Positions 57,215 through 64,000 of a DNA stretch of 64,000 nt are shown piece after piece; positions within the stretch are counted from its first letter, which is position 1; every line of letters begins with the position of its first letter. The stretch is from Streptomyces tibetensis (GTDB taxonomy: Bacteria; Actinomycetota; Actinomycetes; Streptomycetales; Streptomycetaceae), in assembly GCF_007655005.1 (NCBI RefSeq), contig NZ_SZVW01000005.1:1-64000 (forward strand), written 5' to 3'. A model generated the notes under the pieces. It made no database searches and was not told the DNA's origin. It worked only from the letters and a program-made list of their open reading frames with translations. Both the position numbers and the translations under genes were made by a program.

Positions 57215-57242
57215 GTGTCTCCCCTGAACTCGCTGAATTTGA

Positions 57243-57256
57243 ACTGACTGGTCAGT
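57243..57256. promoter_or_regulatory. TetR-type operator in front of the ATPase-permease-TetR operon
   Basis: ACTGACTGGTCAGT, arms ACTGAC and GTCAGT around TG, 29 bp upstream of the first start codon. It is the probable binding site of the TetR protein encoded as the operon's last gene. It also lies in the intergenic region before the divergent HEPN gene. Confidence 0.75.
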
Positions 57257-57391
57257 GCAAAAACTACTCCGAACCTACGAGCGAAGCAAAATTGCAGGTC
57301 AGAACGGATTGTCAGTGCCATACCTCACGATGGGTCACATACGGCACTCCGTGACCGGACGTGCCGTCAACCAGACGACAGGAGGTTCGTC

Positions 57392-57955
57392 ATGGCCAGC
57401 TATCACGCAGCAGCCGCCCGTCGGCGCCGCGCCACCGGCCCTGCCCCCTCACTGACCGGCCCGGCGAGCGACGTGCACCCCGTGCTCCGCAGGGCCACGG
57501 CCCCGCCCGCCGCCCTCGATCTGCTCGCCCAGGCCCGCGCCAGCCTCGACGAGGCCACATCCCTTCAGACACCGAACGAGCGGTACTCGAGGGCCCACCT
57601 CGCCGCCCTGCGCACCGCCGCGGCGGTACTCGCCGCCCGGGGCCGCCCGGAGACCTCGCCCCGGGCCCGGGCCAAGATCCGGAGCGCCTGGGAAGTGCTC
57701 CCCGAAATCGCACCCGAACTGACCGAGTGGAGCGCGCTGTTCGCTGCCGGCGCCAGGCGCCGCGCCCGCGCCGAAGCCGGCATCCAGGGCGCGGCAACCG
57801 GCCGGGACGCAGACGACCTGATACGTGACGTGGCGATGTTCCTGCGCCTCGTCGAGCGGATGCTGGTCCTCCAGCCGGTCCTCCCACAGCCCCGCCCGGA
57901 CCACGACCGGCCGGAGGACCCCGGCGGGGGGAGTGACATGCCGGACGCGGGTTGA
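57392..57955 (+). CDS. SAV_6107-family HEPN domain protein
   Basis: 187 aa. The helical core (about 38-165) belongs to the HEPN superfamily group named after S. avermitilis SAV_6107. RYSRAH (64-69) fits the R-x4-H pattern of HEPN ribonucleases, although its position early in the domain leaves catalysis open. The N- and C-terminal ends are Pro/Ala/Asp rich. GGAGG lies 6 nt before the ATG. No MNT nucleotidyltransferase or toxin-antitoxin partner is adjacent. Confidence 0.8.
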   Translation: MASYHAAAARRRRATGPAPSLTGPASDVHPVLRRATAPPAALDLLAQARASLDEATSLQTPNERYSRAHLAALRTAAAVLAARGRPETSPRARAKIRSAWEVLPEIAPELTEWSALFAAGARRRARAEAGIQGAATGRDADDLIRDVAMFLRLVERMLVLQPVLPQPRPDHDRPEDPGGGSDMPDAG

Positions 57956-57961
57956 CCGAGC

Positions 57962-58063
57962 GGCGGCGGTACGGATCCGGCGGCCGTACGGATCCGGCGG
58001 CCGTACGGATCCGGTGGTGGTCCGGGTCCGGCAGTTGTCCGGGTTCGGTAGTGGTCCGGGTTC
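57962..58063. repeat. 17-bp tandem array, six units
   Basis: Exactly six 17-bp units (57962, 57979, 57996, 58013, 58030, 58047), the second and third identical (GGCGGCCGTACGGATCC) and the last three of the form GGYAGTKGTCCGGGTTC. It starts 7 bp after the HEPN stop. The rest of the gap to 58273 holds a possible TAGGGT -10 box at 58166 for the methyltransferase gene. Confidence 0.92.
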
Positions 58064-58273
58064 GGCAGTGGCGGGCGGCGTCCGTGCGGGACAAGGCGCC
58101 GCGCTGAAAAGACCGGGTCGTGGGCATCCCGGGACCGGGTCATCCGCACGCCGTGGCCCAGGCAATAGGGTGGGGGACGCCTGAAGTCTTCCCTCCCCGT
58201 GGCCGGGGCCGGGGGAGACGCCCCGTTCGCGCCGCCGTGCAAGAGGCGGTGCCGCGCCGAGGAGTCAACTGCC

Positions 58274-59089
58274 GTGTCGGACCCGATGCGCCCCCGCGCC
58301 TCACTCCGTACCGCCGTGGTCTGGGAGGTCCTCCAGGACGCCCTGGACCGCCGGGTCAAGGCCGCGGGTCGGGAGTCCCTGGACGTCCTCGACACCGGGG
58401 GCGGCAGCGGCAACTTCGCGGTGCCCGTCGCCCGTCTCGGCCACCGGGTCACCGTCGTCGACCCCAGCCCCAACGCCCTGTTCGCCCTGGAGCGCCGGGC
58501 CGCCGAAGCCGGCGTGGCCGACCGGGTCAAGGGCGTCCAGGGCGACGCCCACGGCCTCTTCGACGTGGCCGAGCGCGGTGGCTACGACGTGGTGCTGTGC
58601 CACGGCGTCCTGGAGTACGTGGACGACCCGGCCGAGGGCATCCGCAACGCGGTGGCGGCCCTGCGCCCGGAGGGCGTCCTCAGCCTGCTCGCCGCCGGAC
58701 TGGGCGGCGCCGTGCTCTCCCGCGCCCTCGCCGGGCACTTCAAGGAGGCCCGGCAGGCGCTCGACGACCCGAACGGACGATGGGGCGCGGGTGACCCGGT
58801 ACCGCGCCGCTTCACCACCGAGCAGCTCACGGGACTGGTCGAGGGAGCGGGCCTGCGCGTCGGTGCCGTGCACGGCGTCCGGGTCTTCGCCGACCTCGTG
58901 CCCGGCGTCCTCGTGGACACCGAGCCCGGAGCCGTGGAGGCGCTGCTGAAGCTGGAGGAGGCCGCAGCCGAGCTCCCCGCGTTCCACTCGGTGGCCACGC
59001 AGCTGCACGTCCTGGGTGAGACCGGTGGGGCCGCTGAGACAGGTGGGGCCGGTGGGACAGGCGAGACCGATGGGGCGGTCGAGACCTGA
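58274..59089 (+). CDS. SAM-dependent methyltransferase, class I
   Basis: 271 aa from GTG 58274, with GAGGAG 9 nt upstream. Motif I is DVLDTGGGSGNFAVPVARLGH (38-58), the acidic post-I residue is in VTVVDPSP, and motif IV is YDVVLCHGVLEYVDDP. The substrate is not deducible; relatives are annotated SmtA-like. The last 25 residues are a Gly/Thr/Glu micro-repeat (GGAAETGGAGGTGETDG) encoded by near-repeats of GGTGGGGCCG. In the right order it sits between the HEPN gene and DUF3040. Confidence 0.85.
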   Translation: MSDPMRPRASLRTAVVWEVLQDALDRRVKAAGRESLDVLDTGGGSGNFAVPVARLGHRVTVVDPSPNALFALERRAAEAGVADRVKGVQGDAHGLFDVAERGGYDVVLCHGVLEYVDDPAEGIRNAVAALRPEGVLSLLAAGLGGAVLSRALAGHFKEARQALDDPNGRWGAGDPVPRRFTTEQLTGLVEGAGLRVGAVHGVRVFADLVPGVLVDTEPGAVEALLKLEEAAAELPAFHSVATQLHVLGETGGAAETGGAGGTGETDGAVET

Positions 59090-59367
59090 GCTCCCTCATG
59101 GGGCACCGCCGCTGATCAGCGCCTCGGCTGCGCATGGAGTACGCCACAGGCCACCCGAATGGGGGCGGCGCGCCGTATGATCGAGGGAGACCGTTCCGGC
59201 ATGACGGGTCGGCCGCCGGGGAATGGAAGCCTCAGCGAGCCGGACTCCCATGGCGGGTTCCGGTTGGTCAATTGGCGCAGAGGGGCGGGTTTCACGGGGG
59301 CGATTCCCTGCCTATCCTGAAGGGACCCCCCGGGTCGCCCCGGCGACTGCACGATGAGGAGGACTCC

Positions 59368-59766
59368 GTGCCGCTCTCGGAGCACGAGCAGCGCATGCTC
59401 GAGCAAATGGAGCGAGCGCTGTATGCCGAAGATCCCAAGTTCGCGACAGCGCTTGAGGGAAGCGGGCTGCGCACGTACACCCGGCGACGGGTCTACCAGG
59501 CGGTCGCGGGCTTCCTCGTCGGTATCGCGCTCCTCATGGCTGGAATGGTCGCCAAGCAGGTCTGGCTCAGTGTCGTGGGCTTCCTCGTCATGCTGGGCTG
59601 TGCGGTGCTCGCCGTGACCGGCTGGCGCAAGGCCCCCAAGCCGGGTGAGCAGGCGTCCGGTGCCGCCGGACACCAGGCCCGCCCACAGGGTCGGCAGCGC
59701 CGCTCGGTGATGGACCGCATCGAGCAGCGCTGGCAGAAGCGCCGCGACGAACAGGGTGGCCATTAG
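59368..59766 (+). CDS. DUF3040 membrane protein
   Basis: 132 aa from GTG 59368 with GAGGAGGA upstream. The DUF3040 signature MPLSEHEQRMLEQMERALYAEDPKFA opens the protein; two membrane helices follow (about 43-62 and 65-84) and a basic, disordered tail ends it. The family is actinobacteria-specific and typically lies near mraZ and the division cluster (Rv2169c in M. tuberculosis). A role in growth or division is suggested by position only. TTCACG/TATCCT at 59291-59318 (16-nt spacer) may be its promoter. Confidence 0.88.
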   Translation: MPLSEHEQRMLEQMERALYAEDPKFATALEGSGLRTYTRRRVYQAVAGFLVGIALLMAGMVAKQVWLSVVGFLVMLGCAVLAVTGWRKAPKPGEQASGAAGHQARPQGRQRRSVMDRIEQRWQKRRDEQGGH

Positions 59767-59805
59767 CCTCCCGCGCAGCCTCTCCAGGACCACGTGAACA
59801 CGTAG

Positions 59806-59844
59806 GTCAGGGGGTGACCACCGACCCGGTGGTCACCCCCTGAC
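59806..59844 (+). terminator. Strong intrinsic terminator after the DUF3040 gene
   Basis: Perfect 17-bp arms, GTCAGGGGGTGACCACC (59806-59822) and its complement (59828-59844), 5-nt loop, followed by TGTTTG. It can work in both directions, so it may also stop transcripts from the convergent transglutaminase gene. Confidence 0.9.
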
Positions 59845-59918
59845 TGTTTGCGCGTGCGCCCTCACGCGACCGACAGATTCCGGCCGCGTCGAGGCCGACC
59901 GTTCCCGGCCGCGGCGAG

Positions 59919-60045
59919 ACTTACCGCTCCCCGCCAAGGAGAGACCCACCGCTCCCCGCCACGGCGCGGGACCCACCGCTCCCCGCCACGGCGGGACCCA
60001 CCGCTCCCGGCCACGGCGGGACCCACCGCTCCCGGCCGCGGAGAG
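59919..60045. repeat. 25-bp tandem array, five units
   Basis: Units at 59919, 59944 (27 bp), 59971, 59996 and 60021 share ACCCACCGCTCCCCGCCACGGCGGG-like sequence, differing at a few bases; a diverged half unit precedes them. It lies between the DUF3040 terminator and the transglutaminase stop. Otherwise the 366-bp gap holds no gene. Confidence 0.9.
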
Positions 60046-60132
60046 ACCGATGCGGCCTCGGACGCGACAAGGCCGGCCGGCGCATCGGCACCGGCCGGCC
60101 CGAGTGCGGCTGCCCTCAGTGCTGCCGCACCC

Positions 60133-62523
60133 TCAGCCCTGCTGCCCCGAGGCCTTCCGCCACGTCGGCCGCAGCGCCACGGCGCGCTCCCGGACCCTCG
60201 TCCACCAGGCCGACGCCGCCCACACCACACGCGCGGTGGAGCGGGGGGCCAGAAGCGCTCGGAGCCTGGCCGCCCGCCCGGCCGCCGCGCCGAGACCCGC
60301 TGTGGCACGGCGGACGTCGTCCGTGAGGCCCGCCACGGGACGCGGGTGCGGTGCGTACAGCACCTGCTCCACGGCGTTCGCCACCCGGTGCACCGAGGCC
60401 GCGGCCGTCGCGTCGAGATCGCCGAGGCGGACCATACGGGCGGCCGCCTTGCGCGGTGTCTGTGACTCGTCCGGCGTGATGCCGAAGTCCCACGCCGTGT
60501 CGGTCAGCTCCTGCCAGACGGCCAGGGTGTACGGCGCCGTGTCCGCCTCGCCGCGGCCGTGCGCCCCCAGCCGTGCCGACCGTGCCCGCAGCCGCCACAG
60601 CATCGGTGCCAGGGGGAGTGCGAGGACGGCGAGACCGGCCAGGGCCCACACCAGGAACGCGTACCACTTCGGGCCGTCGCCGTCCGTGGGCAGCGCCGCC
60701 TGCGGTGATTCGCTCGCGCAGCCGTCCAGCTTCTTCTGCTGCGGCGTGCAGCTCTCACTCGCCGAAGGCGCCGCGGAGGGCGCGGCCGACACCGACGGGG
60801 AGGGACGCGACGGGTCCGGCACCGAACTGCCGGGGTTGTCGGGCAGGGTGTACGACGGTATCGAGCCGCGGTTCGGAGTCGGCTCGAAGCGGGTCCACCC
60901 GACGCCCTCGAAGTACAGCTCGGGCCAGGCGTGCGCGTCCCGCAGCCCCACCGACACCGAGCCGTCCGCCTGCGGGGAACCGGGCGCGAAGCCCACCGCG
61001 ACCCGGGCCGGTATGCCCAGGGAGCGGGCCATCGCCGCCATCGCGAAGGAGAAGTGCACGCAGAAGCCCTGCTTGTCCTTCAGGAAGCGGGCGATCGCCT
61101 GTGAGCCGCTGCCGACCTGCACCTGCGTGTCGTACTCGAAGCCGCCGGTCACGGCGAACCAGTCCTGGAGCTTGACTGCCTGGTCGTACGGGTTGGCCGC
61201 GCCCGCGGTGACCTTGCGGGCGGTGCGGGCCACCACCGACGGCAGTGAGTCGGGCAGCTTCGTGAAGTCGCGCTCGATGTCCCCGGGCGCCGGTCCCGCC
61301 GAGGCGAGCTGCTCCGCCGTCGGCTGCACGTCCAGGCTCGTGACCTGGTACGTCAGGCCGCGTGTGTTCTGCCCGTGGTCGCCGACCAGTGTCATGCCCT
61401 GCGGCTCGTACCGCCAGTTGCCGCTGATGCGCACGCGGCTCGGCGGATACGGCATGGGCAGCCAGTCCTGGGCGTACCAGCCGGCCGCCGTGATCGCGGT
61501 GTCGAACTCCGTGCGCTTGACGTCCGGGCTGAGGCCGACCGGGGCCGGGAAGGTGCCGTCGGGGACGGCGGTGATGGACCGCCGGGACGGCTTCCACGTG
61601 GTGCCGTCGAAGTCGTCCAGGGACACGATCCGCAGATAGAGGTCCGAGACATCCGCCGTCTTGGTCCGCACGGACAGGACCTGCTGGTCCTCGTCCGCGT
61701 TCAGGCTGTCCCGCAGCGACACCAGCGGGTTCACGGCGGAGATCGTGCCCCCGCCGCCGGATCCGCCGCCCGCGCCCGCTCCCACGGTGTCCAGCAGGCC
61801 GCCGTTCATCGCGGGCAGGCCGAGCGGCACCACCAGGGCTATGCCCAGGGCGACCACGCCGATGCGCCGGCCGGTGCGGACCGGGGCGAGCGCGCCGCTC
61901 GGCTCCCCGCCCGCCGTGCGCGGGGCACCGCCGAAGACCCGTCCCCACTGCGAGAGCCGGTCCCGCCCCTCGGCCAGCAGCAGCATCAGATAGCCGGCCG
62001 CCGCCACCAGGAACCACAGCCAGTCCGTGCCCCCGTCCGACAGCCCCGCCGCCACGGAGTACAGAGCGAGCAGGGGCAGCCCGGCCGGAGCGGCGCTGCG
62101 GAAGGTCACCGCGAGGGTGTCCACCAGCAGCCCGATGACCAGGACCCCGCCCAGGAGCATCAGCCGTATGCCGTCGGACTCCAGGGGCGCCGGGATCGCG
62201 TACCGCGCGATGTCGTCACCGCCCTGCTGGAGCAGGAGCGCGAAGCGGTCGAAGGCCTGCGGTCCCGGGATCAGCCCGGCCAGGGCCTGCTCACGGGCGA
62301 ACACGAAGGTCAGCAGCATCACGGTGACCACGGCCTGCGCCGCCACCGTCAGCGGCCGGGCCAGTGGCACCCGGCGGGCAGCGGCGCCCACGCCCGACTG
62401 CAACGCCAGCAGGAAAGCCGCCTGCACGATCCAGGTGGCCGGCCGGACGAGGGGCAGCAGGGCGCACGCGGCCATCAGCGTGGCCGCCCAGGCGCCCAGC
62501 GTCAGTCGTACCCGGCCGCTCAT
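60133..62523 (-). CDS. Transglutaminase-like membrane protein (TgpA type)
   Basis: 796 aa. Five to six N-terminal membrane helices, an extracytoplasmic transglutaminase domain and one C-terminal helix with a cytosolic tail, the TgpA plan. The catalytic Cys488 is in KQGFCVHFSFAMAAMARSLGIPARV and His531 in LRDAHAWPELYFEGVGW; the acid position reads FEPTPN, Glu in place of the commoner Asp. Start codon ATG 62523 shares one base with the DUF58 stop (TGATG); GTG 62526 is possible. It is the third gene of a MoxR-DUF58-transglutaminase set near the division cluster. Confidence 0.88.
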   Translation of the reverse strand: MSGRVRLTLGAWAATLMAACALLPLVRPATWIVQAAFLLALQSGVGAAARRVPLARPLTVAAQAVVTVMLLTFVFAREQALAGLIPGPQAFDRFALLLQQGGDDIARYAIPAPLESDGIRLMLLGGVLVIGLLVDTLAVTFRSAAPAGLPLLALYSVAAGLSDGGTDWLWFLVAAAGYLMLLLAEGRDRLSQWGRVFGGAPRTAGGEPSGALAPVRTGRRIGVVALGIALVVPLGLPAMNGGLLDTVGAGAGGGSGGGGTISAVNPLVSLRDSLNADEDQQVLSVRTKTADVSDLYLRIVSLDDFDGTTWKPSRRSITAVPDGTFPAPVGLSPDVKRTEFDTAITAAGWYAQDWLPMPYPPSRVRISGNWRYEPQGMTLVGDHGQNTRGLTYQVTSLDVQPTAEQLASAGPAPGDIERDFTKLPDSLPSVVARTARKVTAGAANPYDQAVKLQDWFAVTGGFEYDTQVQVGSGSQAIARFLKDKQGFCVHFSFAMAAMARSLGIPARVAVGFAPGSPQADGSVSVGLRDAHAWPELYFEGVGWTRFEPTPNRGSIPSYTLPDNPGSSVPDPSRPSPSVSAAPSAAPSASESCTPQQKKLDGCASESPQAALPTDGDGPKWYAFLVWALAGLAVLALPLAPMLWRLRARSARLGAHGRGEADTAPYTLAVWQELTDTAWDFGITPDESQTPRKAAARMVRLGDLDATAAASVHRVANAVEQVLYAPHPRPVAGLTDDVRRATAGLGAAAGRAARLRALLAPRSTARVVWAASAWWTRVRERAVALRPTWRKASGQQG

Positions 62524-63884
62524 CACGGTCCCTCCCCGCCGCTCGCGGCGACCACGCCCCTGCGCTCCCGGTCCGCCAGCCGCCACAGCTCGTCCATGGA
62601 GGCGCCCCGCGGCACGCGCAGGGCCGTCCACCCCGCCTCGCGCAGCATGCGCAGCCGGTCTCCGCTCCCGTCCAACGGGCCGGACACATCGCTCGGTTCC
62701 CGCACCCAGGTGTCGCTGTCCAGCACGAAGGCGACCGCCCCCGGGCTGCGCTGCCGCATCCGGCCCAGCACGGCCGCCTGCTCCTCGTCCAGGTCGCCGA
62801 GGAACGCCACCAGCAGCCCCTCGTTCCCGCCGCGCAGCACGTCGTAGGCCCGGGACAGGCCGGCGCCGTCGGAATGGTCGATCACCGCGAGGGTGTCCAT
62901 CATCAGCCCGGCCGCGTCCGCCGACTCCTGGCTCGCGCCCGCGAAGCCGTCACCGCCCTCGCCGGGCACCGCGTTGCCGGTGTCCGTCAGCAGCCGTACC
63001 GAGTAGCCGCGTTCGAGCATGTGCACCAGGACCGAGGCGGCGCCCGACACGGCCCATTCGAAGGGCGAGTCCGGCCCCGCGCCCTGGTAGGCGATGCCGC
63101 GGGTGTCCAGCAGCACCGTGCAGCGGGCGCGTTGCGGCTGCTCCTCGCGGCGCACCATCAACTCGCCGTAGCGGGCGGTGGAACGCCAGTGCACGCGACG
63201 CAGGTCGTCGCCGTAGCGGTAGCCGCGCGGGATGACGTCGTCCTCGCCGGCCAGCGCGAGCGAACGCTGCCGCCCGTCGCCGTACCCCTTCGCCTCGCCG
63301 CCCAGGCGCACCGGCGCCAGCGGCTCCACGCGCGGGATGACCGTGAGGGTGTCGTACGTCGAGAAGGACCGGGTCAGCTCGCACATGCCGAACGGGTCGG
63401 TCAGGCGCAGCTGGAGAGGCCCCAGCGGGTAGCGCCCGCGCAGATCGGAGCGCACCCGGTAGGACACCTCGCGCCGGCCGCCCGCCTCCACCCGGTCGAG
63501 CACGAAGCGGGGCCGCGGACCGAGCACGTACGGCACCTTGTCCTGAAGCATCAGCAGGCCCGTGGGCAGCCGCGAGACGTTGTCCATCCGCAGATGGACC
63601 CGGGCCTCGCTGCCCGCGGGCACGCGTGAGGGGGAGAGCCGGCGGCTGCCCGCGACCCGGTAGCGGGTGCGGTAGAGCACCGCCGCGCACACCAGCGGCA
63701 GCACCGCCAGCAGCAGGCCCACGCGCAGCAGGTCGCTCTGGCCGAGTACGTAACTGCAGATCGCGGCCGCGACGCCGGCGGCCAGGAAGGAACGTCCGCG
63801 GGTGGTCAGACCGGCCAGAGCGGTGCGGACGCCGCCCTTCTCGCCCCGGTCGGCTTCCGGCCCGCCCGCCCCCGCGGTGGTCAT
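62523..63884 (-). CDS. DUF58 (vWA-like) membrane-associated protein
   Basis: 453 aa from ATG 63884, with GGAGG 5 nt upstream. Two membrane helices (about 32-70), a beta-rich domain (80-210) and the DUF58 core with GYGDGRQRSLALAGEDDVIPRGYRYGDDLRRVHWRSTARYGELMVRR, the diagnostic segment, followed by a von Willebrand-type fold starting at CTVLLDTRG. It pairs with the MoxR AAA+ ATPase encoded just upstream (1-nt stop/start overlap). MoxR-DUF58 pairs act as chaperones in protein-complex maturation, often of cell-envelope enzymes. Confidence 0.9.
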   Translation of the reverse strand: MTTAGAGGPEADRGEKGGVRTALAGLTTRGRSFLAAGVAAAICSYVLGQSDLLRVGLLLAVLPLVCAAVLYRTRYRVAGSRRLSPSRVPAGSEARVHLRMDNVSRLPTGLLMLQDKVPYVLGPRPRFVLDRVEAGGRREVSYRVRSDLRGRYPLGPLQLRLTDPFGMCELTRSFSTYDTLTVIPRVEPLAPVRLGGEAKGYGDGRQRSLALAGEDDVIPRGYRYGDDLRRVHWRSTARYGELMVRREEQPQRARCTVLLDTRGIAYQGAGPDSPFEWAVSGAASVLVHMLERGYSVRLLTDTGNAVPGEGGDGFAGASQESADAAGLMMDTLAVIDHSDGAGLSRAYDVLRGGNEGLLVAFLGDLDEEQAAVLGRMRQRSPGAVAFVLDSDTWVREPSDVSGPLDGSGDRLRMLREAGWTALRVPRGASMDELWRLADRERRGVVAASGGEGP

Positions 63885-64000
63885 CACAGCCTCCGCGGCG
63901 GCTGCTGGGGATACACCGGAGCCGTACGGCCCGGGCCGCCGAAGCCGCTCTGCTGCTGCGGCCCGGCCGGCACCGGGGTGCGCTGCAGGATCTCCTCGAC
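63884..64000 (-). CDS. MoxR family AAA+ ATPase, C-terminal fragment
   Basis: Only the last 38 residues are in the window: VEEILQRTPVPAG followed by a Gln/Gly/Pro-rich tail ending PQQPPRRL. The VEEILxxxPVP ending and the partner DUF58 gene identify it as MoxR. The stop codon overlaps the DUF58 ATG by one base. Confidence 0.8.
   Translation of the reverse strand, partial: VEEILQRTPVPAGPQQQSGFGGPGRTAPVYPQQPPRRL

Overview
The window is high-GC actinobacterial chromosome, almost certainly Streptomyces. The reasons are the very strong third-position GC, frequent GTG starts, many start codons with no Shine-Dalgarno that sit 6-9 nt after a TAnnnT -10 box, and gene content recognisable as the SCO2090-SCO2155 neighbourhood of S. 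coelicolor. No phage, plasmid, insertion sequence, CRISPR array, rRNA or tRNA gene was seen. It is core chromosome.

Layout. 1-6.9 kb: tail of ctaD, ctaF, an L,D-transpeptidase lipoprotein, a degenerate response-regulator receiver protein, ctaE and the qcrCAB operon (aa3 oxidase and bc1 complex). 7-9.8 kb: trpD, then a SAM-IV riboswitch in front of a class V aminotransferase. 9.9-16.5 kb: stand-alone Lrp-type ligand domain, rhomboid protease, Zn-ribbon protein, NYN nuclease-like protein, two NlpC/P60 hydrolases and a gluzincin lipoprotein. 16.5-31.5 kb: PadR/MATE divergent pair, two mannosyltransferases (PimE-like and PimB'), cholesterol oxidase, FadD15-like acyl-CoA synthetase, phosphoesterase, SRPBCC protein, ArsA-like ATPase, glucokinase and an esterase. 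31.7-39.4 kb: PlsC-like acyltransferase, MacRS-like two-component pair, phosphofructokinase, trp leader-attenuator with a fused trpEG, class II DAHP synthase. 39.5-49.6 kb: bfd/bfr, a molybdopterin oxidoreductase, endonuclease IV, PASTA kinase PkaF, TPP-riboswitch thiOSG, a ferredoxin reductase, an Rv2175c-like protein, thiE. 49.7-64 kb: metF, a Tyr/Gln-rich membrane protein, a CrtI-like oxidoreductase, a TetR/YhgE-type permease/degenerate ATPase operon, a HEPN protein, a methyltransferase, a DUF3040 protein, and a transglutaminase-DUF58-MoxR set that normally precedes mraZ and the division cluster.

How it fits together. The gene set closely parallels the M. tuberculosis stretch from about Rv2169c to Rv2196 (DUF3040, metF-like, Rv2175c, pknL, aroG, plsC-like, ArsA-like, SRPBCC, fadD15, pimB', NlpC/P60, trpD, ctaE, qcrCAB). 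It is an ancient actinobacterial block joining respiration, PIM/lipid and peptidoglycan metabolism and aromatic amino acid supply. Regulatory RNA is dense: SAM-IV, TPP, and a trp leader peptide with three consecutive Trp codons plus an attenuator.

The least explained features are a perfect 21-bp palindrome over the start of ctaE, five GC-rich tandem arrays lying 3' of genes (one a multiplied copy of the pfkA 3' end), a TetR-type operator shared by two promoters 32 kb apart, and two P-loop proteins with Arg in place of the catalytic Lys.
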